A stretch of 64,000 nt of DNA, taken from Nemertoderma westbladi (taxonomy: Eukaryota; Xenacoelomorpha; Nemertodermatida; Nemertodermatidae). The DNA is taken from the NCBI GenBank assembly GCA_032718475.1, contig JAUCBJ010002986.1, positions 1 through 64,000 on the forward strand, read 5' to 3'. This document shows, piece after piece, positions 21,306-33,854 of this stretch (position 1 is the first letter of the stretch; every line of letters starts with the position of its first letter). Both the position numbers and the translations under genes were made by a program. The notes beneath the pieces are model-generated. The model was not told where the DNA came from. It made no database searches and worked only from the letters and a program-made list of their open reading frames with translations.

Positions 21306-24190
21306 TTTAGATAGTATCACTGACTCAAATAAGTTGAGCTGCAGTAGCCTCGTCCAAATATAATTTGTAAGACACTACTTTGACCCCATTTCTGTTCTGG
21401 CAACATCGGACCCCATTAATGCTATGGTGTACCCTTTGCCAGCCATTGTCGCTTTTAAGTGTTCTTATTACATCATAACTTTCAGATTCAGACATAAACT
21501 CGATTGCTTAAATACATTTGAAATACTTGGGAAGTAACTGCTCTTGCTTTATATTAATGGGGAATAACCGAGTCTGTAACCAGGGCAATTAATTCTAGAA
21601 TACTATTTATTGTGTAATAATTCTCAATGAGGTCCTTTCTGGTGAAGTGTGCTGAAATTTAAAATCTATAGTTTATGCATCAACGGATGGATGTACGTTT
21701 TGAAGTTTCTTGGAATAAATTCAGGAGCAGTTTGACATCGGCTTAGTTGGCATGACCAGAAGCCTGGGAGTAAATGACAGAGATTGGGGTTTAGAACTTA
21801 TGGTACGTCACACAGTTGTTTCTTACTCACATCATATCATATATTGTAGATTATTAAGCATCATCCCTGGTTCATGTTTAAAGTCTCTCATTAAATGTGA
21901 TAAGTACAGTACTATTAATAATGTACTAACAGTCAAGGTTAATAATTTCAACCTGACATGAGTCCCTGAATATCATCATTAACTATTTTTACGATTGAAT
22001 AAGGCTTTCTTCCAGAATGACTATAATGTGATTTATCATTCTCAGATTATTGACCTTTTTGATGAATGTATTGTAAACATTGGGTTTTATAAATTGTGCG
22101 CGATATTAGATAGAATATTGAGATTTAATATTACCAACACCGATTTATTATGTGGTTTGGTTATATGAGTTTTTACCAAACATTCTCAAGAGAACATTAA
22201 GAATCGTTGTTTGTTGACCAACGACGAAGCCACATTACTTTACTGTTATCAATAGACCCGAGAACTGTTAGGGATACAGTTTATCCTACCAGTTGTCCCC
22301 TCATCTGTTACGTGGTGTTGATAATCCGGACCGAGGGAGCAAATAAACAGAGATAAACTGTCAAATAAACATTCCATATTTAAATATATTCCATATTAAA
22401 CATAAGAATTCTTAATTCTTCATAAGAAATTTTCCAAGCCGAAATTTGTGTGAAGCAGTTGATGCAAAAGACGGTTTTTTGATTATGTTATGTTATTACA
22501 GATTTTGTGATAGAATCTCTCAATATTAATTTGTGCCTCATATAACTGAGACACGTCGTGCTGCGTCAAATATCCCCTTCTCTTTAACACTAAGTTCCCA
22601 AGACGACGCAGTATGATTCGCTCTGAAATATCTACATACGTCAAAGTCCCAGTCACGAAGAGCATAAATTCCTTTGTGACTAAATTCACATTTAACGTAC
22701 GGTAATTTAATGAATAGTCACCCATGCCATGGTAGTGCTGATAAACTAAACTAATTCAATTAGTTCGTTTAATTTAAGTTGGTGGCGACAACGTGCTGCA
22801 AAAACTCGTGCTGCTTAAAAGCTTAGGCCTACCTGTATATAAGAACAGCTGAATGAAACCGTGGGTGTGCAACAGTTGATAGAAAAAAAACGGAAAAGAA
22901 ATAGTTGAAGCTACTGATAAAAGAAATGGACTTTACATCTGATAGGGAAAAAGAAAAATAAATTGATGAAATATCTTGTGGAAAAATGGTCAACAAATTG
23001 ACGGAACAGCTAATAGAGAAAAAAATGGAAAAGAAATTGACGGAAAAGCTGATAGATAAACAAAGAATAATAATAATAATAATATATTTCTATCGCGCCT
23101 GTACGCATTGTTCTAGGCGCAAAAGAAAAGAAATTTGACTGATCGAAAAATGGAAAATAAATTAACGGAACAACTAATAGATAAAAAATGAAAATATATT
23201 GATTAAAAATATAAATCTTATCGCTCCGGGATGTTGTTAATTAATTAATTTTCTACATCTCATTCATCGTTATGATCGTTCTACTTATTATTTAACTTTA
23301 TTCGATTCCATTTTAATTCGATTCAATTGACAGATAAAGCTGAGATGTTTCTCCTGAATGGTGGTGATTTTCGTTCTTATTCTCTTTTATGAGTTGAAAA
23401 TTTTATTTTTATTTTTTTTTGCTTATCTTTAGCAATTTTCTTTTTTCATTTATTGTTTCTTTTTATTAATTTTTCCTTTTTAAAGAATAGCCTCCATAGT
23501 CCATATTCTGTTTAGACCCTACCGTATTACAGAATTTTGTTGCAGAATAAATTTTCTTGTTCGTTGAAATCACTCGCATTATGTCCGCTGATTATGAATT
23601 TGTATTTGCGTCATATTTACGATTATAGGTTCCATGCTACCCGTATCTCTACCGCTGTTCTCTTACGCTATCAGTACCGGTATCAATGTAGGGCAGTATA
23701 TTGTAGAGAATTATAGGCTAATAATTATAGGCCTTATAGAATTATAGGCATAATAATTAAAATGAATTATACTGCATTATACAGTACTATTGTACAAAGT
23801 ATAGATAGGCCTACTGTGATATTTACTGGAGTAAATGACAGGTTGATGGTAATTAATTTAACTAATTGCTGTATTTTACAGCCGGTACTGAAGCCTACCT
23901 TTTAAATAATTAATAAGTTTTAAATAATTGATGGATATACATTTATAATGGATCATGACTACTGGCACTGGTGCGGGTATCCGTAGCGGTATCTCAAGAT
24001 CTAAACCAACAGATTAGTCCAAATACGAAAAAACTACTTATTCCCCATTTCCTAGCGAAAGTTCCACTGATATTGAAAATATCGGACCGTTTTTAGCAAA
24101 AAAAGAGGTTGACCCAATAAAGGTATTATATACTGTACAATATACAAAAAATACTGCCGCCGTAAAGTGCTCTTTCCCCTCAATTGGTAA
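21306..24190. other. Noncoding stretch with degenerate A-rich tandem repeat
   Basis: No gene is supported. A minus frame at 22483-22725 has no recognisable domain. From about 22880 to 23200 there is a degenerate repeat of AAAATGGAAAAGAAATTGAC-like units alternating with CTGATAGATAAA-like units. At 23070-23120 the TATTTCTATCGCGCC segment resembles the 3' part of the SINE at 59.7 kb. Confidence 0.4.
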
Positions 24191-24194
24191 AGTG

Positions 24195-24494
24195 ATCGTT
24201 TATTGTCTTTTGGTTAGAAAAGCATGCCTTTGTAACCTGCTCTTTTCCTCAATAGGTAATCGTTTTGCTACAGTCAAATGAAATCGACTATCTAACAACA
24301 GCCAGAAATTATCAAATCAAGTCTTTTACTATATGCCTAGGGAAATCGTTTATTGTCTTTTGGTTAGAAAAGCATGCCTTTGTAACCTGCTCTTTTCCTC
24401 AATAGGTAATCGTTTTGCTACAGTCAAATGAAATCGACTATCTAACAACAGCCAGAAATTATCAAATCAAGTCTTTTACTATATGCCTAGGGAA
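24195..24494. repeat. Exact 150-bp tandem duplication
   Basis: The 150-bp unit starting ATCGTTTATTGTCTTTTGG occurs twice head to tail (24195-24344 and 24345-24494). I saw no difference between the copies. Each unit contains, on the minus strand, the AGGTTACA...TAACC core shared with MITE-like repeats elsewhere in the window. Confidence 0.9.
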
Positions 24495-24892
24495 ATCTAT
24501 CTCATAGTTCAGAAATCTTCAAATTTTGAATACTTTGCCACAAGCATTTGAAAATAAACTACTGTATATCACAGTCCAGAAATCATTGGTCTGACAGTTT
24601 GAAGAAATGTGTAAATAAAAAAGTTATTCAGCGGAAAACAAAATTCATATGCTAAATTCTTTAAAAAATACGGACAAAAAAAGTCAAATGAACCGACATA
24701 AAAAATCACTGCCTTTTTATTATAGTACAGTAGTTCCGGTCCAGTAGTACGGTAATCGAATTACTATAAAGCAGGATTCTTATTGTGGTCCCGGAAATCA
24801 CAGAGCTCCGTTGCAATGCGCCAGAAGTATAACTGTATCCTTCCTAGTTCCTAACACTATAGTATTGGGCCTAGTGCACTGAGATACATAAC

Positions 24893-25726
24893 TACTGTAC
24901 TAGACACAATCACTGTTTACAGAATTGATACTGAAATGGAGAAGACAGATCCGGACGGTCCGGACACACATGTGGACACAAGTCTACCACCACTTATATA
25001 CATATCAACTGACTAAATATCGTACAAAAAAAACAAGAAAATAAATAAATTATTTTCTTAAAAAAACGGGAAAAATAATATTAAAAAAAACAAGAAAAAT
25101 TAAAAAATATTTTCTTAAAAAAGGAAAAACATATTCAAAAACATAAAAATGAAAAAAATACTTTTCTTAAATATAAAATGGAAAATAATTGCAATTCTAA
25201 GAAAAAAAATGAAGTAATATGCCGCAAAACGAAAAAAAGTATATTTCTTAGTAAAGTAGAAAAAAAATAATTTCACCCCATAAATGGGCAAAAGCAGAAA
25301 ATCACCACAGTTGTCCAGAGAAGGTACCTTTTCACTTTTATTTTAAAGGCAAATCGAATTGACAATTCTTTTTAGGGTTAGCACACTGCGGGAAACTTCT
25401 CTGCGGCGGTAAACTGTTCTTGTGGGGTTGGTCGTTTGCACCATTTTGTGTATACCACCAAGCACCGCACCCTTATTTAGCAAATAACAACCAAATCATT
25501 TGAAAATTTATTCTCCAGAAATACAAAAAAATAATATGTGCGATTGTGGGGCGAGCCACGAAGTTGGCGGAGCCTTAGCGAATTGACACTGTTAGGGGGT
25601 GGGTCAATTTATGCAAATAGTTGTCGTCGTCGTCGTCGTCGTCGTTTGGGGCGAGACACGAAGTTGGCGGAGCCTTAGCGAATTGACACTGTTAGGGGGT
25701 GGGTCAATTTATGCAAATAGTTGTCG

Positions 25727-25758
<32 letters not shown>

Positions 25759-26183
25759 GTCGTCGTCGTCGTTACGATTTTGACATGCTAATAACTTTGT
25801 CGGATTTAAAGCTGCCAAGTTGAAAATTTGTAGGTATCAATATGAGCAAAAGTTGAGATTTTTGAGAGACTTTCAGACACCATCAGTGCAATGGTCTCCC
25901 GCTAGAGGGCCACATGTCTAAACATTAAATGCCCTCCCATTTCTTTGCTTTTAATCCGTTTAAGCTGAAACTTGGCAGATATGTATTAGACCATTAGCTG
26001 TGACTTTCAAAGGAGGCGAATCCATCTGCAATTCTCCAGTCTGCCGCTAGAGGGCCAACGTGACAACGACAACTATTTGCATAAATTGACCCACCCCCTA
26101 ACAGTGTCAATTCGCTAAGGCTCTGCCAACTTCGTGCTGCGCGAAGTCCCCACTTCGTGTATTTTATGTCTAGGTTATTGACC
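24893..26183. repeat. Left arm of a 4.9-kb palindrome
   Basis: The sequence from TACTGTACTAGACACAATC (24893) to ATTTTATGTCTAGGT (26161-26175) and GACC (26180-26183) is the reverse complement of 29091-29770, apart from a 0.6-kb insertion at 25548-26157. The outer half is relatively complex. The inner half is rich in long A runs that also pair with the T runs of the other arm. No coding region is evident. It could be the terminal inverted repeat of a large DNA transposon, a foldback element, or a host inverted duplication. Confidence 0.88.
25548..26157. mobile_element. MITE-like element with GGGGCGAGCCACGAAG ends
   Basis: The two ends are inverted: GGGGCGAGCCACGAAGTTGG on the left, and on the right (reverse complement) GCAGCACGAAGTTGGCAGAG. 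The next ~75 bp inward also pair, including GGGGGTGGGTCAATTTATGC. The left part is duplicated (25548-25643 and 25649-25755), each copy ending in a (GTC)n run. Compared with the other palindrome arm, the element sits exactly between CGATTGT and ATTTTATG, with TGT on both sides. The interior contains two copies of CCGCTAGAGGGCCA. No protein is encoded. Confidence 0.75.
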
Positions 26184-27606
26184 TAGTTTTTGTCTAGGTT
26201 TATCAGTATAACACTTCTAAAATTAAACCAGGCAGTTTAACAGGTCTTATTTTATACTGTAGTAGGTCATGGAGCCACCCGTACTAACTCAATGATTGCA
26301 GATCGAATGAGTCGAATATAAATAAAGCAAGGGTACTAAAAGTTTATCAAACCAAAAGGCGGGATTTGAGGGATTTGAATTGAATTTGAAAGGTCATGGT
26401 TTTTAGTCCATTGGCCAATTTCCAGGTGATAATTACAATTTATTTAACTTCCCCTTTTGTAAAATGTTTTATGTAGGCCAATTGTAAGAAATCAGTACAA
26501 TGATATATAAGATAGATCTACATGGATAAATATTGTGTACATTTATGATAGATTACGTAATCTTAGATATTTAGAAAACGACATTGTCTAGGTAACAGTA
26601 ACAGGTTGCCAACTTCCATTAACTTTGTAAGAAATAAAGAGGCGAATTACGCAAAGAATACAGACTTTGCCAAAAAGACTAATGACCTTACTTACTGTAC
26701 CTACATATGAGCTGACTTGGTAAATATAACTATATACGTCATTGTTCATAAATAATTACTTTATAGCGTTACGGCACGAGTGATTTTGTTTCCCGAGCGA
26801 CAGCGTGTGAAATAACAAAACGAGGGCCGTATAAACTTCAATGTGCGAATTATGAACCATGGCGAATCTAATTATATTTATTTGTGGGGAATTATTAGTA
26901 GTTATGCACTTAAACTTTCTAGAACAACCTAATAATGACGCAGTGACATACTGGATATACTGGAAATAATAGTAAAATGTATGACGTAGGGACTTACTGA
27001 GAAATAATGTCGCACTGCGATATAAAGCTGGAAAATATGTCGCCCTGGCGATTTGGTATTGCGAAATTAATTCCATACAAATAAATAAAATCAATTTACT
27101 TAGGTGATACCAATTATTCAACGATTTGGGTGTAAAATATATCTATTTATACCGGATATGGTAGGATGAAATGTATTTATTTTTCTATGATCGGGTCAAT
27201 CTATTTGTCGAGTTAGTTGTTTTGTGGTCTGTTCTGCAGTTACCCCTATCTGTGATTGGGGGTTTGACGTTTCGTAATAGTTCATAATTCAATAGCTATA
27301 TTAAATTGCAGTACACATTCCATATATTGATTGATTAGGATAATTTATTGATTATCTGACCAAATCCCATACAATGAGGGGATTTAAGCTCGTCCCTGCA
27401 AAGGGGGTTGAATTGGTTGATTTACTCTAATCGATTTAATTATTTGATCTTTAAAATCAATGATCACTGGTTCCCAATTCAAACCTAATTGTGTGATAAA
27501 TTCTTACAATCATAAAATTTTGTTTCCAAAGCAACGGAAATTTGTTTAAAATTATTTAACCAATTTTATAATCATATTATTTCTTTGACACACTTTGACA
27601 GACATA
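26184..27606. other. Palindrome spacer, noncoding
   Basis: This AT-rich spacer lies between the palindrome arms. A minus frame at 26756-27121 gives no recognisable protein and I treat it as chance. I see no RNA gene or clear repeat here. Confidence 0.4.
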
Positions 27607-27911
27607 TAATGCACACATCTCCAACCAGACACTATACAGTATAACATTGGAGGTGTCTCATTGGTTCCCCCAAGCTTGACACTAGAACAAAATCGCCTCC
27701 GCTTTGCAAGACATTGCTTTGCCGTGAGGACCAGCCAGTGCATAATCTTGTACTTTGGCAGCCTCATGGAGTGAATAAGCATGGTGGACAGCCCATGACT
27801 TTCTTGAGACGCATCTTAAAGGACACTGACCTTGAAGATGCGGATGATCTAGCAAATGACATGGGTGATAGGGAGTTGTGGCGGTGCAATTTTGTCGATA
27901 AGCCGGCACAG
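27607..27911 (+). mobile_element. LINE-A 3' coding fragment
   Basis: This + strand fragment carries the last ~100 codons of LINE-A, from the AATGCACACATCTCC region to GCCGGCACAGC. The coding part includes a QPVHNLVLWQPHG segment. Relative to other copies it has an extra short insert near 27638 and a small deletion near 27712 that breaks the frame. Its 3' end and tail are missing, replaced by G-rich sequence (27913-27935) that looks like the start of another repeat. Confidence 0.85.
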
Positions 27912-27989
27912 CCGGCAACCGGGGGTGGGGGGTGGGGACGCAGCAAACTTCGCACGCGAGAAAGCTTCGCCCTTCAAAATGAGTGTGAA

Positions 27990-28060
27990 CAACCTTTGTT
28001 TATTGTTTTGGTTAGACAAATTCGTGTCTGTAACCTGCTCCTTTCCCGCAATCGGGCGAA
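27990..28060 (-). repeat. MITE core (GGGAAAGGAGCAGGTTACA family)
   Basis: The reverse complement of this stretch reads GGGAAAGGAGCAGGTTACAG followed by a TAACCAAAACAATAAAC segment. It matches the core of the repeats at 35.5, 44.7, 45.5 and 54.8 kb. The G-rich run to the left (27913-27935) may be one end of the same element. Confidence 0.6.
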
Positions 28061-28758
28061 GATTGCACCCAACCGGCCGGCGGACTTAGTTATTGAAAAT
28101 TGAAAGTTAAACGGCTTGCTCTGGGAATTCAAAGCAATTCTTACCATTTTTGGTATTAGCAATTCTGGGGGGTAAGATAAATAAATACATTAAAATAATA
28201 AATTTTAATGATCATGTACTGTACTCTACATTTTATGTACAGTACATCAAATTAATTACGTAGTTAATTGTCTAGTAAAGTAAAGAATTTCAAATGAGGT
28301 GGTTGGCCAAAATAGCAAAGGTTAAGTAAGTAGGTGAATCGTCTCAAAGGAGGTTGCTGGCCAAAATGGTAAAGGTTACGTGAAGGTGAAACATCAAAAG
28401 GAATACATTCCACAGTGAACTAATAATAGAGAACTGACTTGAGAAGTGGTTGCCAAAACTTCATCAATGAAATATTGTAGAATGCAGTAGTGACCTTTGG
28501 CAGGTGGATAGGTAATTCAACATTGCTTAACAATTCATACAAAGAACAATTAAATTATAAATTGTGCTACAGTCTGAAAGTTGATAAATCGTATGGCAGG
28601 AGAATCCAAAGTTGGCTGGACACTAATTATTGTAGTCGACTGAAAATATATGTATATAATACTTGTTGTCTCAAGATAAAAATATAATACAAGTTCATTA
28701 CCGTATAGTGGGCACCTACTACCCCACGGCGTCAGGGAATACAGTACCGTAGTACCGG

Positions 28759-28803
28759 TGGCGTACCCAGAATTTTCAGATGGGGGGGGGGGGGGGGGGG
28801 GGG
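28759..28803 (+). repeat. hAT-like MITE end with G homopolymer
   Basis: GTGGCGTACCCAGAATTTTC followed by AGAT and a ~22-base G run resembles the terminal inverted repeat of degenerate hAT-type MITEs. The partner end was not found nearby. Confidence 0.45.
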
Positions 28804-29090
28804 TAAAACTCAAATGAAAAATTGATTACCAGTGGATGCAAACGTTTTTTCGCATGAAGTCTTTTTGGGTACAATGTCCTGTTTAAACAGGATACATAAT
28901 GTGTGTATTTCTATGGTATGTGTACATTGTTTCAGTGATTAATTAGTTATATTTTCTTAGAACTTGCTGCTGTGCAGTATTTGTGTGCTGCGGCTTAGCA
29001 GGTCCGGTCGTATTATATAGTAGTCATGGTGATAGTGTCACCCCCAAAAAATAGTCGAGTGATTAGATCTGGAGTTGACGACTAAAGGCC

Positions 29091-29770
29091 GGTCAAAAAC
29101 CTAGACATAAAATACAATCGCACATATTCTTTTTTTGTATTTTTGGAGAATAAATTTTCAAATGATTTGGTTGTTATTTGCTAAATAAGTGTGCGGTGCT
29201 TGGTGGTATACACAAAATGGTGCAAACGACCAACCCCTCAAGAGCAGTTTACCGCCGCAGAGAAGTTTTCCCGCAGTGAGCTTACCCTAAAAGTAATTGC
29301 CAGTTCGATTTGCCTTTAAAATAAAAGTGAAAAGGTATCTTCTCTGGACAACTGTGGTGATTTTCTGCTTTGGCCCGTTTATGGGGTGAAATTATTTTCT
29401 TCCTACTTTTCTTAGAAATATAAGTAATTTTTTCGTTTGGCGGTATATTTCTTCATTTTTTTCTCTTAGAATTACAATTATTTCCAATTTATATTTAAGA
29501 AAAGTATTTTTTCATTTTCATGTTTTGAATATTTTTTTCCTTTTTTAAGAAAATATTTTTTAACTTTTCTTGTTTTTTTTATATTATTTTTCCCGTTTTT
29601 TTAAGAAAATAATTTATTTATTTTATTGTTATTTTTTGTACGATATTTAGTCAGTTGATATGTATATAAGTGGTGGTAGACTTGTGTCCACATGTGTGTC
29701 CGGACCGACCGGATCTGTCTTCTCCATTTCAGTATCAATTCTGTAAACAGTGATTGTGTCTAGTACAGTA
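29091..29770. repeat. Right arm of the 4.9-kb palindrome
   Basis: This arm is the reverse complement of the left arm, without the MITE, and is about 680 bp long. It runs from GGTCAAAAACCTAGAC to GTGTCTAGTACAGTA. Its match to the left arm is high, with indels mainly in the A/T runs. No target duplication is visible outside the arms. Confidence 0.88.
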
Positions 29771-30086
29771 GGCCTATACCCCTGCAGCCGAGTATAGTAC
29801 TGTGTATATGGGTCCTTAACCCACGATCAAGGGTGTTCCTATCCAAGAACATAGGGGGTCCTAAGTTACAGGACCAGATTATGCCCTTATTAAGAGGATA
29901 TATGCAACCACAATATCAGTATTTAAATACTTTTCAAATCTACATTTGAAACACCATTTCTCTACTGTACCAATGTATCAGGCAGCTACTGTAATAGGCT
30001 AATACTACAACCTCGTAAATGTACTACCGTAACATTTATAACATTTATAAAAAAAGTTATAATCATTTATAAGTATATAAATCAGT

Positions 30087-30205
30087 ATCCGGACAATTCG
30101 TACCCAGATAATTCGTACGCGTCAAAAAAACGGGTACAAATTATCCGGGTACGAATTGTCAGGGTACGAATTATCCGGTTCGAATTTTCCGGGTAGGAAT
30201 TGTCC
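30087..30205. repeat. Clustered TACGAATTNTCCG motifs, partly inverted
   Basis: At least four direct copies of a GGGTACGAATTRTC-like motif on + follow two inverted copies (ACAATTCGTACCC and ATAATTCGTACGC). They make a short imperfect hairpin of about 120 bp. No coding content is present. It may be the end of a small foldback element. Confidence 0.6.
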
Positions 30206-30496
30206 GGAAACCGGCACTTAGTACTACGGTAGTACCTGGTGCCTCTTACACCGGTACTTTACTATTGTGTGGCTTTAATAAAAATAAATACAGTTGATAT
30301 AATGATGATGGCATTACATTTAAATTACATTATACTGTGTAGTACTGTATATCAATAAGCCCTTTTATACTTATAGTTTAAAAGTCTAATGACATTAGGC
30401 AAGGCCCCGTTTACGTTAGCGTAAGGGGTAACTAAACTCCAAGCTGGATTCAATCTAGTTTCGCGCAGTGTATGTAGTAAACACTCCTGCGTGTCA

Positions 30497-30613
30497 TGGG
30501 TGATAGGGAGTTGTGGCGGCGTAATTTTGTCGACAAGCCGGCACAGCATTATTAATATATATGTAATATAAATAATGCAGTTGCAATGCAGCATGCTGTT
30601 AGTAGTAGAAGTA
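30497..30613 (+). mobile_element. LINE-A 3' end, very short copy
   Basis: This copy covers the final ~18 codons of LINE-A (starting TCATGGGTGATAGGGAGTTG), its 3' UTR and a TAGTAGTAG-like tail. About 20 bases of AT-rich sequence are inserted within the UTR near 30550-30570. No target duplication was clear. Confidence 0.8.
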
Positions 30614-31837
30614 GCGAGTAAACAGTGTATTGGTTTCTCAAGATGGCTCCAAGCTACCTTGTGACGCTTTCACACTACAAACTGGCTTAGCGAAACAGCC
30701 AAACATGGTTAATATCGTGTTAACGGGCATCAATAACCTGGTTTCGCGGAAATATAATCATCTCTGATCCCCCACTTTAACTCCTGAGTACAGTTCAATT
30801 CAATCCTGCATACACCAGCGGCATATTGCCAATCTCCATAATGTTTCTTCACTGTTGTACAGCAAATTAGTGTTTACATGGAGCTACTGTACTTGATCGC
30901 CAACATGCTTCCATCCCCTTCACCTTCTTGGGAATTAATGTGCCGCCTTCCATGCGCAACACGTAAAGTAATTTCATTTCTTACATAAATAATTTTTGAT
31001 ATTCATGAACTTTAATGTTTCCGAAATTCAGCAATCAACGGATTGTAATGAGATTGCATGAATTTAGAAAAACTAATAGATTGACATCCCTCCTATATTC
31101 TGGTTCACAATTGATATTTCCACTATAAAATGAATAATAACACTGTGCAGTATATGACACGACTGTAGCAATATCTACGGAGACACCCTTGTTAAACACT
31201 TGTAGCTAAAGATTGAAAGCAAAAATAACAAGAAAGGAGATGAAACTATATATGATTCAAATTTTTATGTTATCTCCTTCAGATTTGTAGAGAGTTTTTT
31301 TTGGAGCGGGGGTGGTTCCAGGTTCTTGAATGTGACGGGATCCGAGAGGATCCCGGTTTATCCGGTGTTGTTTATGTACGCGTCAGCCGCACCGTGTGAT
31401 GGAAAAAGATAAGAGTTTGTGTTCCTGAATCTTGTACTGAGATATATAATATAGGTGACTGGATGATAGCAGATAGCACGATTGACCGGTAATACAGTAA
31501 TAATATGTATTGGTGACGGCGGTGACGGTCTTAACTGTCACCGTACTGCCGTGACTGTACTGGGATAACTGAATGGAATGATACAAAGACTGGTAATATA
31601 TATTGCACGGTTGGCCGCATTACACTACTCAGCCGATGCCTTCCCCCCATTGGCTAATAGCTCACTTCTCACCCTCTCATCTCCCTGGGAGTGTTTCCCC
31701 CTGCTGCTGTCACTCTCTCCCTCCCGGAGGTGTAACCTCTGACCCCCGCTGTGTGTGTTTCCCTATGGGGTTTGTTGCCCCGCTTATTGGGGTGATACAA
31801 GGTTGATTGGTAATAAACCTTGTAGTTCCAATATTGC
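30614..31837. other. Noncoding stretch
   Basis: No gene is supported. Around 31515-31565 there is a short imperfect palindrome (GTGACGGCGGTGACGG with GTCACCGTACTGCC). Around 31620-31790 the composition rises in C and G. That could be a 5' UTR or promoter region for a gene to the right, but there is no direct evidence. Confidence 0.35.
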
Positions 31838-31841
31838 TTAA

Positions 31842-32557
31842 GGGGGGGGGGTACACCATTTTCGGACAACTCTTCGATTTATTACTCTCAGTGCTTTAAA
31901 ATTGTTTGGTTTTGGCTATAATTTGGAATATAAGTGCCTAAGATGCTATTCTACATGACAGGTTAGAAAATTTTTATTTTTCGCTATTTAATATTAGTTA
32001 ATACTAGTTAACAACAAAAAAAACTTGGTTGCGCTTAAAACCCTAAGGCTTTTACAGTTTTGAACCTAATCACATGAAAGTTTTTTTATATGATAGATCA
32101 AAGATGGGGCAACATAACTATCAGGCGAAATTTTGTGAAAATAATTTTGCACCGCTAGGTGGCGCTGCAAATTTATGCCTAATTTTTAGGTTTGTTATAA
32201 ATAGTATTAAATTTTATTAACAAATAATTTCGAAAAGTTGTCTGATACTTTTATGCAGGGTGGCTATGTAGACACCCACAGAAAGTTTCAGACTAATTGC
32301 TCAAAAATTGTAGAAGTAGTAGGGTTTTGAAGTTGACAATTTCATAAAAAAAATATTTTGAGATAATCGACCTTTCATTATATATAGTAATAGTAATTTC
32401 AATAGGAATCCCTAAATGGAAATTGTTATAACTTGAAAACTAAAAGAGCTATTAAATAGCGGTTTTCAGATTTGGAAACATCATTCAATGGTGCATTATA
32501 ATATATCATAAAAAAAATTTCGACATATTTTTGACCAAAATGGTGTACCCCCCCCCC
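31842..32557. mobile_element. 716-bp MITE in a TTAA target
   Basis: TTAA at 31838-31841 and at 32558-32561 flank inverted ends: a G run plus TACACCATTTT on the left and AAAATGGTGTA plus a C run on the right. A TTAA duplication is the signature of piggyBac-type transposition, and the absence of any transposase makes this a non-autonomous element. The interior is AT-rich and has a CACCGCTAGGTGGCG segment. Confidence 0.8.
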
Positions 32558-32561
32558 TTAA

Positions 32562-33691
32562 CGCCAACTTTATGGGGTTTAGTGTGGCGGAATTGAATAC
32601 GCTCACATTGAATTAAGACAATATATTCCAGAACATGGCGTATTTCGATACCAGAGCTACTCGATCCCTAATATACTGTCTGGGTCGATACTATAAGTAC
32701 TGTATGACTAATGTTTTTTTCAAATTTGCATGTTGAAAGTTAACCGTTTATGTGGTGAGCCATCCATAATCTACAATTATATTATTGAAAGCTCATGTGT
32801 AACTCGGGCCTGATAGAAATATACCTACATTTACTGCAACAATTCTGATGTAACAGTATTTACAGGAGATTTTCAGATCAAAGCATTTTCTTTACAAATC
32901 GCAGTACTTCCGCAAATACAGTAACTATAAAGTACCGTATGGCACTTCACATTTACTTTTTTAAATGTATTAATTAAATAAGTATTATATTTTTCTCATC
33001 GCCTATTTTACCTAGGAGACTTTCGGATCTCAGAATGTATTGTACTGTAGTATGAAAATGAGTTAACGAGAAATAAGTCACGAGGAACCAAAACAGTAAA
33101 CAAGAGTTAGGGTCGAAGAAATTTAGAATTAGAAATTGCTAAATCTAACGTAAAAAAGTCGCCTATATTTCTTTACTTAATGGAACTACTTTTCAAAAAA
33201 ATCAATTTTAGAAAATATTTTGACGGAAACATACTGCTTGCTGCAGTGCAGGAACGATTAAAAATACTCAGAATAATGGGGATACGTTAGAGTTACAGAG
33301 ATTACTAGAGATGGCGGCATTTAATTTTATTTCCGGGATAAAATGAGGCTGTAATCTCCGATTAACCCCATATCCTCAAATTTTTATAAATCCGGTAATG
33401 GGAATCCGGAAAGGAGAGATTGGGGAAAGTAACCGGCGAAATCGATGGTCCATGGATTGGGTTTTCCTTCGCACGAATATGGAATGTCCAATGGTAGGCC
33501 TAATGGTTAGCAATCCACAGAAACGGATGCAGACAGGGGATGGGGTCGAAATAAAATAGGTTTTTGTCAGTTATAAAACCTTAACTTGCAAAATTAACTT
33601 TAAATAGTTTAAATTCCATTAATATTGTTTACATAAAACATATAATTAATAATTGTAATACATCAACATACATAATACCGGTTTATTTCAG
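32562..33691. other. Noncoding stretch upstream of GPCR exon
   Basis: No upstream GPCR exon (transmembrane segments 1-5, DRY motif) could be recognised here. The stretch ends in a splice acceptor (GGTTTATTTCAG at 33680-33691), so it is probably intron. Confidence 0.4.
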
Positions 33692-33854
33692 ATAAACACG
33701 AAAGAGACAGTGATGATAACCTTCTTAGTACTTCGGTCGAAATGGAAACTGTTCGCTTTGAGGAAGATAAAGACACCAAACACAAAACCATCTCACAGAA
33801 GAAATCTTATAAAAACGATGATTTTCGGAAGAATACATCAGATAACACCATCAG
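33692..33854 (+). CDS. Peptide GPCR exon: third intracellular loop
   Basis: This 163-bp exon begins after GGTTTATTTCAG and ends at a donor GTTTGT. It is open in the frame that joins the next exon: two trailing bases (AG) combine with A at 35769 to make Arg. The peptide is charged and hydrophilic (for example MET, RFEEDKDTKHK, KKSYKNDDFRK). That fits a cytoplasmic loop 3 between transmembrane segments 5 and 6. Its assignment depends on the phase match and on what follows; alone it would not be recognisable. Confidence 0.65.

Noticed and set aside
22483-22725. 80-codon minus-strand frame
   Set aside because: No family resemblance I could defend and no supporting context.
25599-25823. Open frame with poly-Val and poly-Arg runs
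   Set aside because: It is a translation of (GTC)n/(CGT)n microsatellites within a MITE-like element.
26756-27121. 121-codon minus-strand frame
   Set aside because: No domain, AT-rich composition typical of noncoding DNA here, and no splice sites or repeats that would support a gene.
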